Assembly (NCBI GenBank): GCA_027600665.1
Contig: JADGJL010000016.1
Span: 1-64,000 of the forward strand
Origin: Irineochytrium annulatum
Lineage: Eukaryota > Chytridiomycota > Chytridiomycetes > Chytridiales > Chytridiaceae
Length of the DNA: 64,000 bases
Direction: 5' to 3'
Positions 1-13,793 of this stretch are shown here, one piece after another. The notes beneath the pieces are model-generated. The model was not told the origin of the DNA, did not search any database, and worked only from the letters and a program-made list of their open reading frames with translations. The number at the start of each line of letters is the position of its first letter. Positions within the stretch are counted from its first letter, which is position 1. Made by a program: the position numbers and the translations under genes.

Positions 1-1689
<1,689 letters not shown>

Positions 1690-1846
1690 CTACGGACACC
1701 AGAGAGGCCAATCAACAAGGCCGCGATGACTCGCGTAAATCCTTGATTTCCCGAACGCGGTCGACGGACGACGCCTCCATCACCCTACCCGCGACGCGCG
1801 TCGCTACCCTCGCTAATCGCCGTCGCTCGCTCCCTCCTAGCGCGTT

Positions 1847-4737
1847 ATGGCTCAAAAGAAGAAGCCACTCAAGTTCGAGGACAAGGATCTTATCCTGCCA
1901 GTCCACCCGTCGACGCTCACCATCCCGCCGACGCCGCCCGTCATTCACACATGGATTGGGAACAGAACCTCTATCAACGACTCAGCCATTGAGTGGGCGG
2001 AATCCGTGGCGGGCCTGCACACGCTCCACGCGTCGCATAGCAAGAACATTTCGGCCGAGCCACCGCACATCAATAAGCACCCGTTGTTGAAGCCAGCGCC
2101 GACCAAAGCCGTGTACGGGATCTTACCCGGGCTAGAGAGGACGAAGGCGTGCCTGCTGAAGGTCCAGCTGACGGGCAAGCCAGACCCAGCACCGTTCGCG
2201 TTTGGGAACGCAAAGGGGGGTAGGAAATCGAGCAAGGTGGCCGCAGTGGAGGATGACGATGACTCGGACGAGGACGATGATGGGGCGAAGAGGAAGCCGA
2301 AGCCGGCGCCAAAGGCGGCGTCCCCTGCGGCTTCATCGTCGCCCATCATGCCGGCGGGGCCACCGCCGCAGGCGGCGATAAAGGACAAACGGCTGAGGGT
2401 CCTCCTGACGGCGCTCCGGAACCTCAGCCATCAGGCTCTTTCAACCTTCATGTTCGCCGTCTCACCTGCCGAACCGAAAGCGCCCGCAGTCCTCACGCTA
2501 GTGCACGTGGAAGCCTCGCAGGGAAACCTAGAAGACGCCTTCGCCTCGCTCCGTATACCGCTCAACGTCACTATCAAGGCTTCTATGTGCAGGGACCTGC
2601 TCGAGGGCCTGAGCTTCCTCCACTCCGGCGCTGGGGAGAAGGACAAGGAGCCGAAGTGGGTGGTAGGCGGACCCCATGGCTCGCTTAGCTGCAGGTCCTG
2701 TTTGGTCGACGTCGGTTGGAGGGTTAAAATTGCTGGTTTCGGTTGGGGGAAAGGGGTGCTCGGCCTGAAAACCTGGGAAGGAGAGGCAGGGGACGAGATG
2801 GAAGATCGAACTTTCATGGCACCTGAGATATTGAGGACACTTGGGCAGGTTGGTGGGGTCGGCGTTCCGGGCACAACTGCGGGTGATATGTACAGGTACC
2901 GACGGACCTTTCGTTCCACTGCAGAACAAGATTTTAATCAGTCCTTTTAAAGTGCCGCGGTGTTGATGAATATGATATTTGCCGACGGAGAGCTGCCGTA
3001 TAGCACAACATACAATGACACCGCTGATGCGGTTACGGCTGTGGTTCAGGACCTAGAAGGGAAAGTGAGGCCGCAGATTTCAAAGGGGATGAAGGAAGAG
3101 CTAAAGAAGGTGTGTTCGACGTGACTGGGACTACTACAAGTCTCTGCGTCTTACTGACGCATAATTTTTTGTAATTAGTTGACAACGTCGTGTTGGTCTC
3201 CGCAACCAAATGAGAGACCGGCCGCGGCATCGGCTCTAACTACTGTATACAACGCCTATCCCCTACTTTTGACCACCTACCGTTTCGACGACGAAAAGAC
3301 TGGCGCTAGGCTACATGCCCTCGAACCGTCAGACTACCTATCCCACTCAACCGCCATCGAGCATCATCACATTCACATGGCGAACGTTCAGACCGCAGAG
3401 CTCGAGTCGCAGCTTAACGCCGAGAAGGAGTCTCGGCGTCGGCTGGAGGTCAAGGTGGCCGGGCTGGAGGAGAAGCTCAAAGAGGCAAAGGCAATCAGCC
3501 AAGCCGAAAAGGAGGCTGGCCGCGTGACGGCGGAACGTCTGAAGGCGGAGATGAAGCGCGCCGCTGACGACTCTGCGAAAGAGATTGCGAAGCTTAAGGT
3601 CATTGTCCAGGGTCTTCAGAAGGACGTGCTCTCAATGCAGTACGCGCTTATCCCAAGGCCACTATCGGACGTGATCGTCTCGCACGCGCTCACTGAATAC
3701 CCTCCGCCGAAACTCGACCCGAGTGGGAACGCGGTCCCTATGATCAACCCCTACGTGCCGCCGTCGACGCTGGCGGTCGACCTCACGTTCCCGCCGACCG
3801 TGTTCGAGAGCGTTACGATGCTTGTCACGTCCATCTCCGGCTTTAACCGCCATATCCAACAGCTCTCGACCGCGCCAAAATTCTTGACAGATCTCCTCAA
3901 AGCCTACTACAAGGCGCTCGACGACGCCATTGCAGACGCGTCGGCGGACCGCGACGTGGCGGGCAAGGATGCCGGGAGGTCTCCTTTTAAGAGGAGGGTC
4001 CACATGGTCGAGAGGATCGCGGACGCGTGCATCCTCGTCGGCGGCGCGCCTGATCGGAATGAGACGCACGCCGAGGATATCGTGGAAGTGGCTATCAAGC
4101 TTTTGGAGTGGTCGACGAAGTTCGACGCAAGCACGATCTTGGGAGGTTTGAACTCGAGAATCAACTTGCGGATTGGCATTCACACGGGCCCCGTTACCGC
4201 AGGTAAGAGCGACTGTCCTTTAAGCTGTTTGGTCGTGCTGAATAAAACACTTAGCTGTGCTTGGCACTGTTCCCAAATTCCTTATGATGGGGGGTACGTC
4301 TCTTTACTAATGCAGTGCTTTGTGCATTCGCTCACACTATCAGTAGAAACGGTCAATCTGGCATCTGGTATTGAGTCTTTGTGCGGAGGTATGTATTCTC
4401 ATTAATTGCAACGAGAATAACTGATATTTTCTTTTATTTTTTATTTTATTTTTATTTTTTTATTTTATTTTATTCTTTTTCAGTTCAAGAGATACGAGTC
4501 AGCAACGTCACGCAAACTCTACTGCAGAGTAAAGGATATCAATTCGAAGTCAGGGGAGATATCGACTTGCGATCTCGAGGGAAAATGGGCACCTACACAT
4601 TGGTTTCCGGACCGTCCGGCCGGATTCCCGGCATGGGAGCTGCAAACGCTATTGCGACAGCGGCGGCGACGGCAGCGGCGGCGGTAGCACTCATTACACC
4701 ACCCCCGGAGAATCCCAGTCTGACGTTAGCAAAATAA
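1847..4737 (+). CDS. Guanylyl-cyclase-like protein: pseudokinase, coiled coil, degenerate class III cyclase
   Basis: About 854 residues in six exons (1847-2895, 2953-3109, 3179-4202, 4255-4293, 4347-4388, 4484-4737). The layout copies the cytosolic half of receptor guanylyl cyclases: a kinase-homology domain (about residues 190-430), a charged coiled coil (470-540) and a class III cyclase domain (about 600-830). No transmembrane segment or signal peptide is visible. The kinase part has no HRD aspartate, and DFG is replaced by AGFG, but MAPEIL and CWSPQPNERP are kept. In the cyclase part the first metal aspartate of the FSDIVGF motif is Ser620 (VTSISGF). The second, Asp684 (VERIADACILVGG), is present. 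Asn760 is kept, but the transition-state Arg position is Gly764 (GETVNLASGIES). It is therefore probably inactive alone, perhaps a regulatory partner. The first ~190 residues were not recognised. Confidence 0.85.
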
Positions 4738-4880
4738 CAACATTCGAAGTCGATTGTAAATAGTCGTTATCTCTGCAAGATGAAATTTCTTTCTGTATGT
4801 CATTTAATGAAAGGGGCAAATCGCTCGTTCAAAAGACAGGCTATGTCGTTGTGTGAATGTCGGCCTTCCGCCCCTCCATT

Positions 4881-5294
4881 TTAAAACCAATTGCCTCGCT
4901 TGGGAGAATTGATTATCTCACCAAACCACCTGATGTTTTGGTTCCACCGCTCCTTGAACTCGTTCGCGGAAGGCATCCCGCTGATGAACGGCGGCGGGGC
5001 CTTTAGCCGCGCCTCCAGGTCCGGGCTTATCTCCGTCGTGTTCGTTGAGGCGAATGACCGATCAATCCTCTCGGTCATACCGTCAAGCTTGGACTACAAC
5101 AATTTGTTAGCGTTTGATTTAAATTGCTTGTAGAATACCTTGAAATAAAGAGAACTCGTCTCAAACTTTTGCTGGATCACATAGTACCCTGTTAGCGCCA
5201 CTGGCGGAACCACAGCATTAGTAGGAGGCGAAGGGCGAAGCGAGCGATGGCTACCGAGGACGCCGCCGAGTAACGATGTCACAACGCGAGACAT
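4881..5294 (-). CDS. Small protein, possibly Mic12/Mic13-like MICOS subunit
   Basis: Two exons (5294-5139 and 5093-4881) with a 45-nt intron give 122 residues. The N-terminal half has a short hydrophobic stretch (VALTGYYVIQQK). The C-terminus carries FKERWNQNIRWFGEIINS, resembling the WN-xx-I motif near the end of fungal Mic12 (Aim5) and animal Mic13. If correct, it is an inner-membrane protein of the cristae-junction MICOS complex. Similarity rests on this motif, the small size and the general layout only, so the identity is tentative. It is convergent with the cyclase-like gene, whose stop is 144 bp away. Confidence 0.5.
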
Positions 5295-6035
5295 CGAAAA
5301 CTTTGACAATTGAACGGCTTGTTCATGACCTTGTGAATGCATGCATTTCTTATCCAATCCTTTAGCTTGCTGTAATCAAGTTCGCAGGAGCTCCGACCGG
5401 CCCGTCTCGGTCCTGCCCCGAGTCCATCAGAGCCGTTTCGTCATCCTGCCGCGCCGGCTCGAGGCAGGTTGTCGGCAAAAGGCGTTCACCCAGGACTTAT
5501 GGTTTGTAATAAGTATGAGAATTGCCGTTGTGCTCTCTCGCCGCTGAAGCGCTATGGTCCTCTTTCGAAGGCGCCTGGAGTCGTTCGAACAACTGGCTTG
5601 TCTGTCGCCATTTACATGGTTTGGATTCTGCTTTAAGTGTGCGCTTGTTCCTTGCAAAATCAGTAGCTTAGGCTTGGCCCCTAGCATTCATTCATATTTT
5701 TTTTTTTTTATTATATTTATATTATTTATTTTTTTTTTTGTCTTCAATAAGATAAAAGATAGTAGAAGAATCAAAAAACTATCTCAACCAGCAAACAAAC
5801 AGGCAATTTCTCAAATAAATTGTTTTACGAACAAGTATGTGTCTGGCCATACCACCACCAAGAGCAGTGCTACTGCGGGAAAAAATATAGACTGACCAGA
5901 GATCCACACTTGTCTTTACAAAACCGACTAAGGCCAGAAATCAAGGCTAGCGCTTGCGACCCGTCGTGTCCAACCCAAACGGCATGAAACCTATTTTTTA
6001 CTTCTTCTTTACATTTTTTATTTCATTTTGCTGTC
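5295..6035. other. Intergenic, no gene recognised
   Basis: Open frames exist on both strands (for example 5427-5687 minus), but none has recognisable motifs or good exon structure. A T-rich tract lies at 5697-5745. The right half probably holds the 3' untranslated region of POC5. Confidence 0.5.
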
Positions 6036-7338
6036 TCAACCTTTTGCACGACCTCCAGCCTCCATGGACGCTATATAGCTTCCCTCCTTTCCAACATGAC
6101 GGATAACTCGCGGCGCGTCTGTCCCCCACGGTCCAAAGCTGCTCCGTGGCGTCGGAATTGTCCTCCTGTTCTGCTTTGGATTTTGATGCGTGAGGTCTCC
6201 AACATTATGCGTCGGCTCGACGGGTAAGAAATTAAAAGCCGGCGCAGGGGCCGCCATCTGCTGCGGTGGAGGCTTATTTTGCTGTGCGGGGACCCCAACG
6301 GTGAGAAGGTTGTCGAACATAACCGGCGAGGATTCACGGAAGACCGACATCGCCTCCATGTTGAGAGCGCACACGCCGCGCATTAAAGCCTTCTTCATTT
6401 CATCGTGCGCTCGAAGGTTCTCATTCTCGCTCGCGGCAAGCCGGGACTCTGTCTTTGCGAGCGTGCTAGAGATGTCGCGGAGGCGCTTCTCGTAATCGGA
6501 GGACAGCTGAGCGAGCGCTTTCTCGGCTCCTAGCCTGATCCTCTTTTCGGTCGCTCGCCGCCATGTCGCCCCGGTGGCCTTCTGCCACCCAAGAACAATT
6601 TTCCGCATGAGACTTGACTTCGCTTTTTGAGCCGCGAATCGTTCTGCCAAATGCAGGCTTCTCTGCTCCGCGAGCCTAACTCTCCATCGTGCAATCAACG
6701 CGGCGCATTCGGCGCGCGATCGCTTCGACAAACAAGTATTAAACAAACCGCCGCCATCCAAACTGATGAAGATTCACCTCCTTAGCCAATAATGCCGACG
6801 ACCGCTCGAGAGCCAAATTGCGGGCATCTATGCGCTTTCGGTACAGCACCACGAGGTCATTGGCGTCGCGAAGCTGCGCCGTCAAGGAGTTGACGGTTTC
6901 GACATAACGTTTTCCCACCAACTCAATCGCCCTCGCCTGCTGGCGCGCCATGTCGGCTGTCGCATCATTAAATTCTGCAAGGATTGCTTTCCGCATAAGC
7001 GCGGTCCATTTATCGAGTCCCTCCGAGAATTTTGCCGAGTCGATTTCCCGAGGTGCATCGATAAAGGGAGGCGACGGAGGGGTAAGGTCTAGAGAAGGAT
7101 CAGACGCCGTTGACTTGAAATCGCGTTGTTGTTGAAGGGCGACATCCAGCGACAAGCTCGACAAATCCAGCAAGGATTCTGACCCATTCACTCCCGATTC
7201 CAGAAGTGGCAAAGATTCAAAGTTCGGCAAAACTGGCGCAGGTGATGTGACGGCGATAGCTCCAATCGAAAAAAGCTCATTCGATGTGGTAGTGGCTGTT
7301 GCTCCGCTGGGAGCGGCGGGAGGTGAAAGCCCATTCAT
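6036..7338 (-). CDS. POC5: POC5-like centriolar protein
   Basis: Two main exons joined at the phase-0 junction ALLAKE/RSRAEC give about 430 residues. The diagnostic segment is MRGVCALNMEAMSVF, the conserved POC5 motif, preceded by a coiled coil and by Trp-containing helical segments (ARWRVRLAEQ, VLGWQKATGATWRRA) of Sfi1/centrin-binding type. POC5 binds centrin in the distal lumen of centrioles and is needed for centriole elongation. The N-terminal 100 residues are Ser/Pro-rich and disordered; the C-terminus is basic. The start is uncertain: ATG at 7338 (MNGLSPP) is used, an in-frame ATG is at 7374, and a further upstream exon is possible. Divergent from the HP1 gene. Confidence 0.85.
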
Positions 7339-7668
7339 CTTCAGTCGAATATCCACAAGCCACAAGCAAGCCATTCAAGCCGCCTCGCACAACATTAGCA
7401 CCTGAAAATGCTTACCAGGCATATTTGTTGGGCTCATTTTCAAAGGAATAATAAGCTACCACGGCAACTTTTAATCTTCGTTGTCCGACAAGTCCTCTGA
7501 GAGAATCTGGACCGTATTTCAATATAGGCCGTACAAATCTCCTTACTGCGATTTAAGTCAAGATGGTACTGTATTGAATCTGTACTGGTTTTTTCAAGTG
7601 GGACGGGCGAAAGTCAAAGTTGCCAATATCCTACATCCGATTGCGTGTCCGAACCAAATCACATCAAC

Positions 7669-8534
7669 ATGCCCAAGGTCAAGCGCGGAAGGAAGAAGGC
7701 GGAGAAAGAGGAGATATTTACAGTCAAGGAAATCCTTGACCATAAAGAAGAGAATGGGGTAAAGCGTTGCTGTATCCGACCATTATGGTGGATGCGATCC
7801 ATTATATCGGATGGTTGCTAAAAGCGAACTGGAACAGGAAATGAAGTTCAGGGTGCGTTGGGAGGGGTACGGTTCCGACGACGACACATGGGAACCCAAA
7901 GCCAGCTTCAACGTAAGAACTGCCCATGATGCATCCACGCCCCTTGAATAGCGCTGATTCAACTGCAATTGCTAGGGCGATTCCGCCATTAACGCGTACT
8001 GGAGGGAGAATAAGAGGAGGGCGAACGGTGTGGATAAGTCGCCAGTCAAGGCGTCCGCAAAGGCGGGGGTAGGTGGCTTAAGGATTGTAATTGTTCTGAT
8101 GGAATGAAGTCGGCGAAGAAACGGAAGCTTGACGACGAGGAAACTGGTATGTATTGGGGGAGGTCCAGTATTGGCTCTTCTCTTTGCTTGCCATTTTCAA
8201 CGCGTTTGTTTAATGACAACCCTTTAGATGGGGACGGGGTGGAGAAAAAATTCAAGGACCTCGGCAAAAAGCCGATTACGAAGATTAGTCAGCAGGGAAC
8301 TGGAGAGTCGAAGCTAAAGATCACAGTCGAGTTCGCTTCTGGGAAGAAGGAAGATGTAATTGGTGCTTCCAGCTTTACTGAGTTAACAGATGGTGCAGTA
8401 CAACTTCGAGGATGTCAGGGAGGAATTGAAGGTTTGAAATAGCTCATTTTAGTGAAACTGAAATCCGTGTTTAGGACCATATCATCGACTACTTCGTCGA
8501 GCGCATTTCCTTCTCCGGAGACAAGAAGAAGTGA
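7669..8534 (+). CDS. HP1: HP1-type chromodomain and chromoshadow protein
   Basis: Seven exons (7669-7758, 7838-7912, 7976-8068, 8110-8146, 8228-8355, 8399-8431, 8475-8534) encode 171 residues. The chromodomain (about 15-70) reads IFTVKEILDH...FRVRWEGYGSDDDTWEP and keeps the three aromatic-cage positions as Phe, Trp and Tyr, so it should bind methylated H3K9. A basic hinge (KKRKLDD) follows. The C-terminal half is a chromoshadow domain ending DHIIDYFVERISF, for dimerisation and partner binding. Introns are 41-81 nt. Joining the last three exons, with two 43-nt introns, restores the chromoshadow frame that is broken in the genomic reading. Role: heterochromatin formation in the nucleus. Confidence 0.9.
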
Positions 8535-8911
8535 TCACGTTAGCAGTTGCTGTCGTTTTCTTAGGTCGGCTTACTCCACTTGTGACATATTGTAAGCTCG
8601 TTTGCAGTTACTCGGGGCTGTTGTTTATTTTAATTCTTCTGTCTATCCTCTTAATTTCTCCCCTTCGTGTTTAATTTACTTGGTGTGCTCAATTGGGTGC
8701 TTTCCTTGGTACTCTTTGGTGGTGCTTAAATATCCGTAAAACGAGCGCGATCAGGGTCACTGCAGGGTTAGCTTGCGTTACTTACTTCATTCCTTCATGC
8801 CCCTCCCTTGTTACTACAGTGGTGCGTGTACAATATCCGGTTAAGATAAATAGGAAAACAGAAATTGGATTTTTGCAAGTGTGCCGTGATCGTCAAAAAC
8901 AATACGCACCC
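8535..8911 (+). other. Intergenic between HP1 and the acidic protein gene
   Basis: No coding signal is visible. T-rich stretches after 8570 fit the HP1 3' end. The remainder is the upstream region of the acidic protein gene at 8912. Confidence 0.4.
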
Positions 8912-9418
8912 ATGTCGACGAAAGGAAAGGAGGTTGCGAAGGAGCCCGACGTAGAGGCTGAGGACCAAGCCGAGGACGAAGATGATGAGCAAGCGGCCAA
9001 GGGCGACGAGGCCGGCAAGGACGCTGCAGACGATGAGGGGGAAGACGAGGGCGAGGAGGAGGACGATGAGGAGGGAGGGGATGATGATGACGACGACGAC
9101 GAGGACGCGTACGAGGAGGAGGACGACGGCGACGACGACGAAGGTGATTCAATGCTATTTTTTTGATTACAGCAAGATTTAAGCTAACCCTTTTCCTTTC
9201 TTGCGCTTTGGGCTGCAGATGAAGTCGCGTTCTTGCTTCAAGACGCAGCGAAGCACGGTGACGGCGGCGCAAGTGGTCTTCGATCAGGTACCCACCGTGC
9301 TCGCCGTGCTGCTACCGATACGAAGAAACGGGGTTCCGCCTCAGGATCGTCGTCCAAGCCCAACAAGAGAGCAAAGAAAGACGATGACGACGACGCAGAT
9401 GAGGACGACGACGAGTAA
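8912..9418 (+). CDS. Highly acidic, probably nuclear protein
   Basis: Two exons joined over an intron of about 75 nt (GACGAAG/gtgatt...ctgcag/ATGAAG) give about 140 residues. The first exon is almost entirely Asp/Glu with scattered Ala and Gly. The second has a short hydrophobic segment (DEVAFLLQDAAKHG), then a basic segment with NLS-like PNKRAKK, then a second Asp run to the stop. The composition resembles histone chaperones or other histone-binding acidic proteins, but no family signature is visible and low complexity makes homology unreliable. It follows the HP1 gene on the same strand. Confidence 0.7.
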
Positions 9419-9609
9419 ATATAGGGAGGGAGCTGTAATTGTAAAGCTTTGGATTAGTTTTTTATATTTGGTGTTAACGCGATGGAGGGGCCTCTTGCCG
9501 AAGTTTAATTTTGTTTAATCTGTTCATACCTGCGAATATATTCGCTACCAATCGGATTGACCAATGCTCTTATTAATTGAACGCAGCAGCAAAATAATAC
9601 AAGTACAAG

Positions 9610-12600
9610 TTAGTTGGGCCGTTGCTCCGCCACTCCACCACCATATGCCGGCATTTCCATGCCCATTCCGGTTCCCCCCATAACTGCCCCCAACTCCTGC
9701 CAAACTGAGTAATCCACAAACGGATTCAGTAGGTCCGAGAAAACTGAGTCCGCAAAGAACGGCGGTGGATTTGTACCGACGGGGCTTGTCTGAGAACCAC
9801 CCGCCCCGGAGGAAGCCGTCGTGGGGCCCCCCGTACCGGTCATCAAGGCTTCGAACCCGCTCGTCATGATCGGTGATGGAAAGCTACCGGAGCCGCTACC
9901 ACTCCCACCGCCGGGTCCATATGCATGCTCCTGGAACGGCTGAGGCGGCTGCTGATACGTCGACCCATCCGGCGCGGACACCGACCGCCGCCGCAGATTC
10001 AGCAGCCTTGACAAGTTTGCGGCCTGATCGCTCCCCAGCGCCGCTGCTAATGTCGTTGGCGTCAGCATCGACGTTGATGTAGGGCAGGGCACACGCTGAT
10101 ACGGATCGCTCCCCAACCCCGCCTGCCTCGCGGCGTTAACCCTCATGTATGGACGCGCCGCAGCCTGCCTCGACGTCCCTAACGCGACCCTCGCTTGAGC
10201 GTGATACCCAGACTGCAATGTCCTGAAGTGGCTGCTTCTCGGCACCGCAGCTCCAGAAGGCACCATCGGTAGACCGTGCCTCGCGGCTCGGACCGTCGCT
10301 GCCATTTCGGAAGCCTTAACTGCAGCGAGCGTCGCCTTGGCCGCCGCCCTAAGCTTCGCCGCCAACTCCTCTTCAGGCGTCATCGGGGGCGGCGCTGGGG
10401 GCGGCGTCGCTTGCTTCGCAGGCGGGTCCTCTATGTCCTCCGCGACGCCAGAAGCCGCAGTGCCAACCTCGAGACCCTCCAACTCGGGCACGCCCTCCAC
10501 CCGAATACCGTGGCTCCTAAGTACCTCGACAATGAGCTGTCTGTAGTAACTTGCAAACAAACTCGTGTCCTTTAAGCGCTCAAACGCGATTAGCGACCTC
10601 CGAAGCTCTTCCTCGCGCACGTGAACGCTCCCTTTGCGCTTTTTCCCAATCATCAGCTCCAGGAAGAGAGTGGAGGCCGTGAGCGCCGAGTACACTACAA
10701 GTGGCATTACGAACTCGAATCGCTTCGAATGACCTTCCGGTGTCGGGTCCCGAAGGGCGGTAGGGAGTGAGGAGGCGAGAAGGTTCGCAATTGCGATCGC
10801 CGACCGTTTACAAGCCTCCTCCGATATATTAGAAGGCTCGCGGAGGCGGTGAAGGAGTATCAAAGCTGTGTGGTGCATCGCGTGAAGGTGGTGGTGGAAC
10901 GACCAGGGTCCGCCTTCTGCAGGACCACGTTTCAGATGGTCTGGGAGGGTTTGAAACCAGGTCGACAGAAGGGTGTTGATGTCTGTGATCGTCTGCTCCT
11001 TATCTTGAATCGGGTTCGAAGGTAGGGTCGTACTCATCCAGCGGGGACGCGTCGGACGGTTTACGAGATTCGCTATCCGGCCAAGAATCTCGCAAAGGCT
11101 CACATGTGCAGCTAAATTCGATAAGTGCACCTCGGAGCCAGTTGGAAACGGCGTATCCCAATCTACACGGTATGTTGGTGAGCCGGCTAACACTCCATGA
11201 AGCTTTACCACAACTCACCATCATCATTCACAGCCATGGGTCGCCCCTCCACCACGCTGATGTAGCGATCCAGCACATATAAACAGTACCACGTGGTCCT
11301 CATGATTTCCTTCAAGCCGTCATCCATCCCAGGGTGCCGCAGGTTGTCTAAATTCCTGTGCATACCCATCTCAACCGCCTGACGGTGCGCAATACCGATA
11401 TAGTGGTAACTACTCGCGTTAATATTGGTACCCTGGCCAACCATGCAGAGGAGGAGAAGAGCCTGCACGTTGTTGACGTGTGGCCAATCAAACTGTCGTC
11501 CAAGCAGGATCCGAGCCCGCTCGAAGAAGGCCGTGTGGAGATCATGTGGACTCGTACATCCCCAGGCAGAGAGGTCGTGGCAGTGCTGCGCCACGAGCGC
11601 GCACATGCTGTTGAGGAGGAGGGCAAAGTGCTCGGTACGGCGGGCCTTCAGCTGGCGTGTGAAGGTAGCGCGGTGGATCATGGGAAAGTAAGGGTGAAAA
11701 TGGTCGAAGTAAAGTGACACGAGGTGGTGAACGAGGTCTGGCGAGCACGGCGGGGGGTCGACCATTGGTGTGTCCTTCTCTGCTGCCTCGAAGCTAAGAG
11801 ATATCGACATGATCCCGTGAGCGAACCGCGGAGACTGCCGCCAAGCGGAGGAGGTTGTAGTTGATGTTCTGCCGTAGAAGAGAATAGTGTCGGACGACAA
11901 ATCCTCGATAATCGTGATCTCGCCGCTGTCGTTATTGAGGCTCTGGATTGCCAAATCCGAGTCCGGATCAAACGTTATTACCTCCTCCTCTTCGCCTTCC
12001 TCGTTATCCTCCGCCTCTAACGCCTTATTGCTAGACGCTGAGCCAGACCGCTTTCTCAGTCTAGACGGCCTCGCCCCCGCCGCCGCCGAAGCCCCACCGT
12101 CCCGCTGGTTCCGGGCGCCATGGGACCCATCCCCAGAGCCGGCCTCCGATCCGTGCCGGACTTTCCTCTGAAGCGACAAGGCAATCCCCCGGAATCCATC
12201 ATACGCGCCCTCCTCCACCGGGAGCGGCGTTTGCGCCATCCGAGGTCCTTGTGCCCCCGAGCTTTTTGATTCCCACGGGCCAACACCACCATCGTACGAT
12301 CCGGTTGCGCCGCCAACGCTTTCAGCGACTCCAACGTCCGGTGATAAGGACGCCGACGTATGAGAGGCCGACGGTCGATACTGCTGTTGGTAATGATGCG
12401 CGGACGACGGTGCAGAGTCCTGCCTTCGATCTTTGTGAGAAATCCCCGTCGGTGAGCTCCTGTAGTGAGACGGTTGGGGCGCCTGCGCCGCAACCTGCGG
12501 ATTGATGGCATGCTGATGTGCGTGGGGAAATGAGTACGGCTGGCGTTGTTGGTTGGTGAGAGGGTGTGAAAGAGCGGCGGGTTGTGGTGGCGGGTAAGGC

Positions 12601-13347
12601 TGCGCGAATGGGGCAGGTATAGTTGCCAGCGGAAGCTGCGCCTGTGCAAAAGTGACAGACTTCCGTCGCGGTTGCGCAGTACTCCGGTCATGCTCTATGT
12701 ACGTAGCTGTCCCGAGCATCCCTCCGGGCTGACCCTCGCCTTCCGCATCCGACTCCGAGTCATGCTCATCCTCATCCCCAGATTCTGCCTCCTGCTCCTG
12801 CTTCTGAAGCCCAGGAAAATTCGCAGGAATTGCGCCGTTTTGCATAAGGCCGCTAAGAAGCGCCTCTACAGTTTTCAAACTACGGGATATTAGTTACCGA
12901 GACTGCGGGATTTAAAAATCATACCGTTGCTGCATCGTAGACTCAGACATCTGCTCCTTGCCATTCAACTTCTGCTTCTTCGGCGGACCGCGCTTTTTTA
13001 AAGGCACGGTGTATGCTGATTAAGCGTTGATTAGACACCGTTGGAACGCGTCACACCCGAAAACACTCACTACAAGTGAAGTTGAAATTCCTGCAATTCT
13101 CGCACGGTGTCCCTCCCGAGCATTTGGTCCGTTTCTTCTTGCACTCTAAGCATATAACAGGTTAGGTTCCCCTTTTAAAAGAACACAAGACAAAATACGA
13201 ACTATCACAAGCTCTCGGATTTCTACTTCGCTTAATGCGAACCTCCCCTGACGGCTGATTCGGTTGATGCTGCTGCTGCTGATGATGGTGGTCCGCCGGC
13301 GGCACCGCAGATGACGATGGCCCCGCCCCATGGTCTTGCTGGTCCAT
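9610..13347 (-). CDS. Zn2Cys6 (Gal4-type) transcription factor with fungal_trans domain
   Basis: Five exons, more than 1,100 residues. The first two exons join to give the binuclear zinc cluster CDKCKKKRTKCSGGTPCENC plus RNFNFTC, i.e. C-x2-C-x6-C-x5-C-x2-C-x6-C, followed by the basic linker KKRGPPKKQKL. After a long Ser/Gln/Pro-rich stretch comes a fungal_trans (PF04082-like) region with LVSLYFDHFHPYFPMIHRAT and MRTTWYCLYVLDRYISVVEG. The intron at 11187-11218 is only 32 nt, yet it is needed to pass a TAA and restores the frame (AVNDD/AGSPTYRVDW). The C-terminus is Gly/Ser-rich. A DNA-binding regulator; the target pathway cannot be told from the sequence. Confidence 0.9.
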
Positions 13348-13793
13348 CGGTCAAGGAGGCACAGAACGCTGGGCCGGGTCCTTGAAATCCAGTCGATGGG
13401 TTGGCGCCGTTGGCGGGCGAGGGGCGAGGCGCCTACGTATAAACATGATAAGATGGGCTGTTGGCGAACTCGAATGCTTCGAGCTTGAGGAGACATAACA
13501 TGCCCGCGCCTCAGCTCCTACGTGCCCCGCCCAACCCAACCGGCCTCCCGCTGGCATCCCACCGCCACCGCCGAGACATGGCCGGCGCCGGGCCGTCACG
13601 AGGCCGTCGCTGTTGAAGTGGGCTCACCTCGTTCCCCCAGACGAGATTCGTTGGGGTGAAGCCTGCGGTTGACCGGCAAAACTCTTTGTGCAAAGGTTGA
13701 CACCGTCAGGGTCTATCAAATGCTTTACTTCGAGGTTGTGGTCAGGTCGCCTTTCGGCAGACTTTTATCAACGGACTGGAAAGCTGTACAACT
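13348..13793. other. Intergenic, promoter side of the Zn2Cys6 gene
   Basis: Frames on the minus strand (13351-13693) look like GC-driven chance ORFs. No gene is recognised. Confidence 0.4.

Noticed and set aside
4281..4350. Acceptor cag at 4343 in the cyclase-like gene
   Set aside because: Using it inserts an extra Val into the conserved GETVN motif; the next tag acceptor at 4346 restores the family pattern, so it was preferred.
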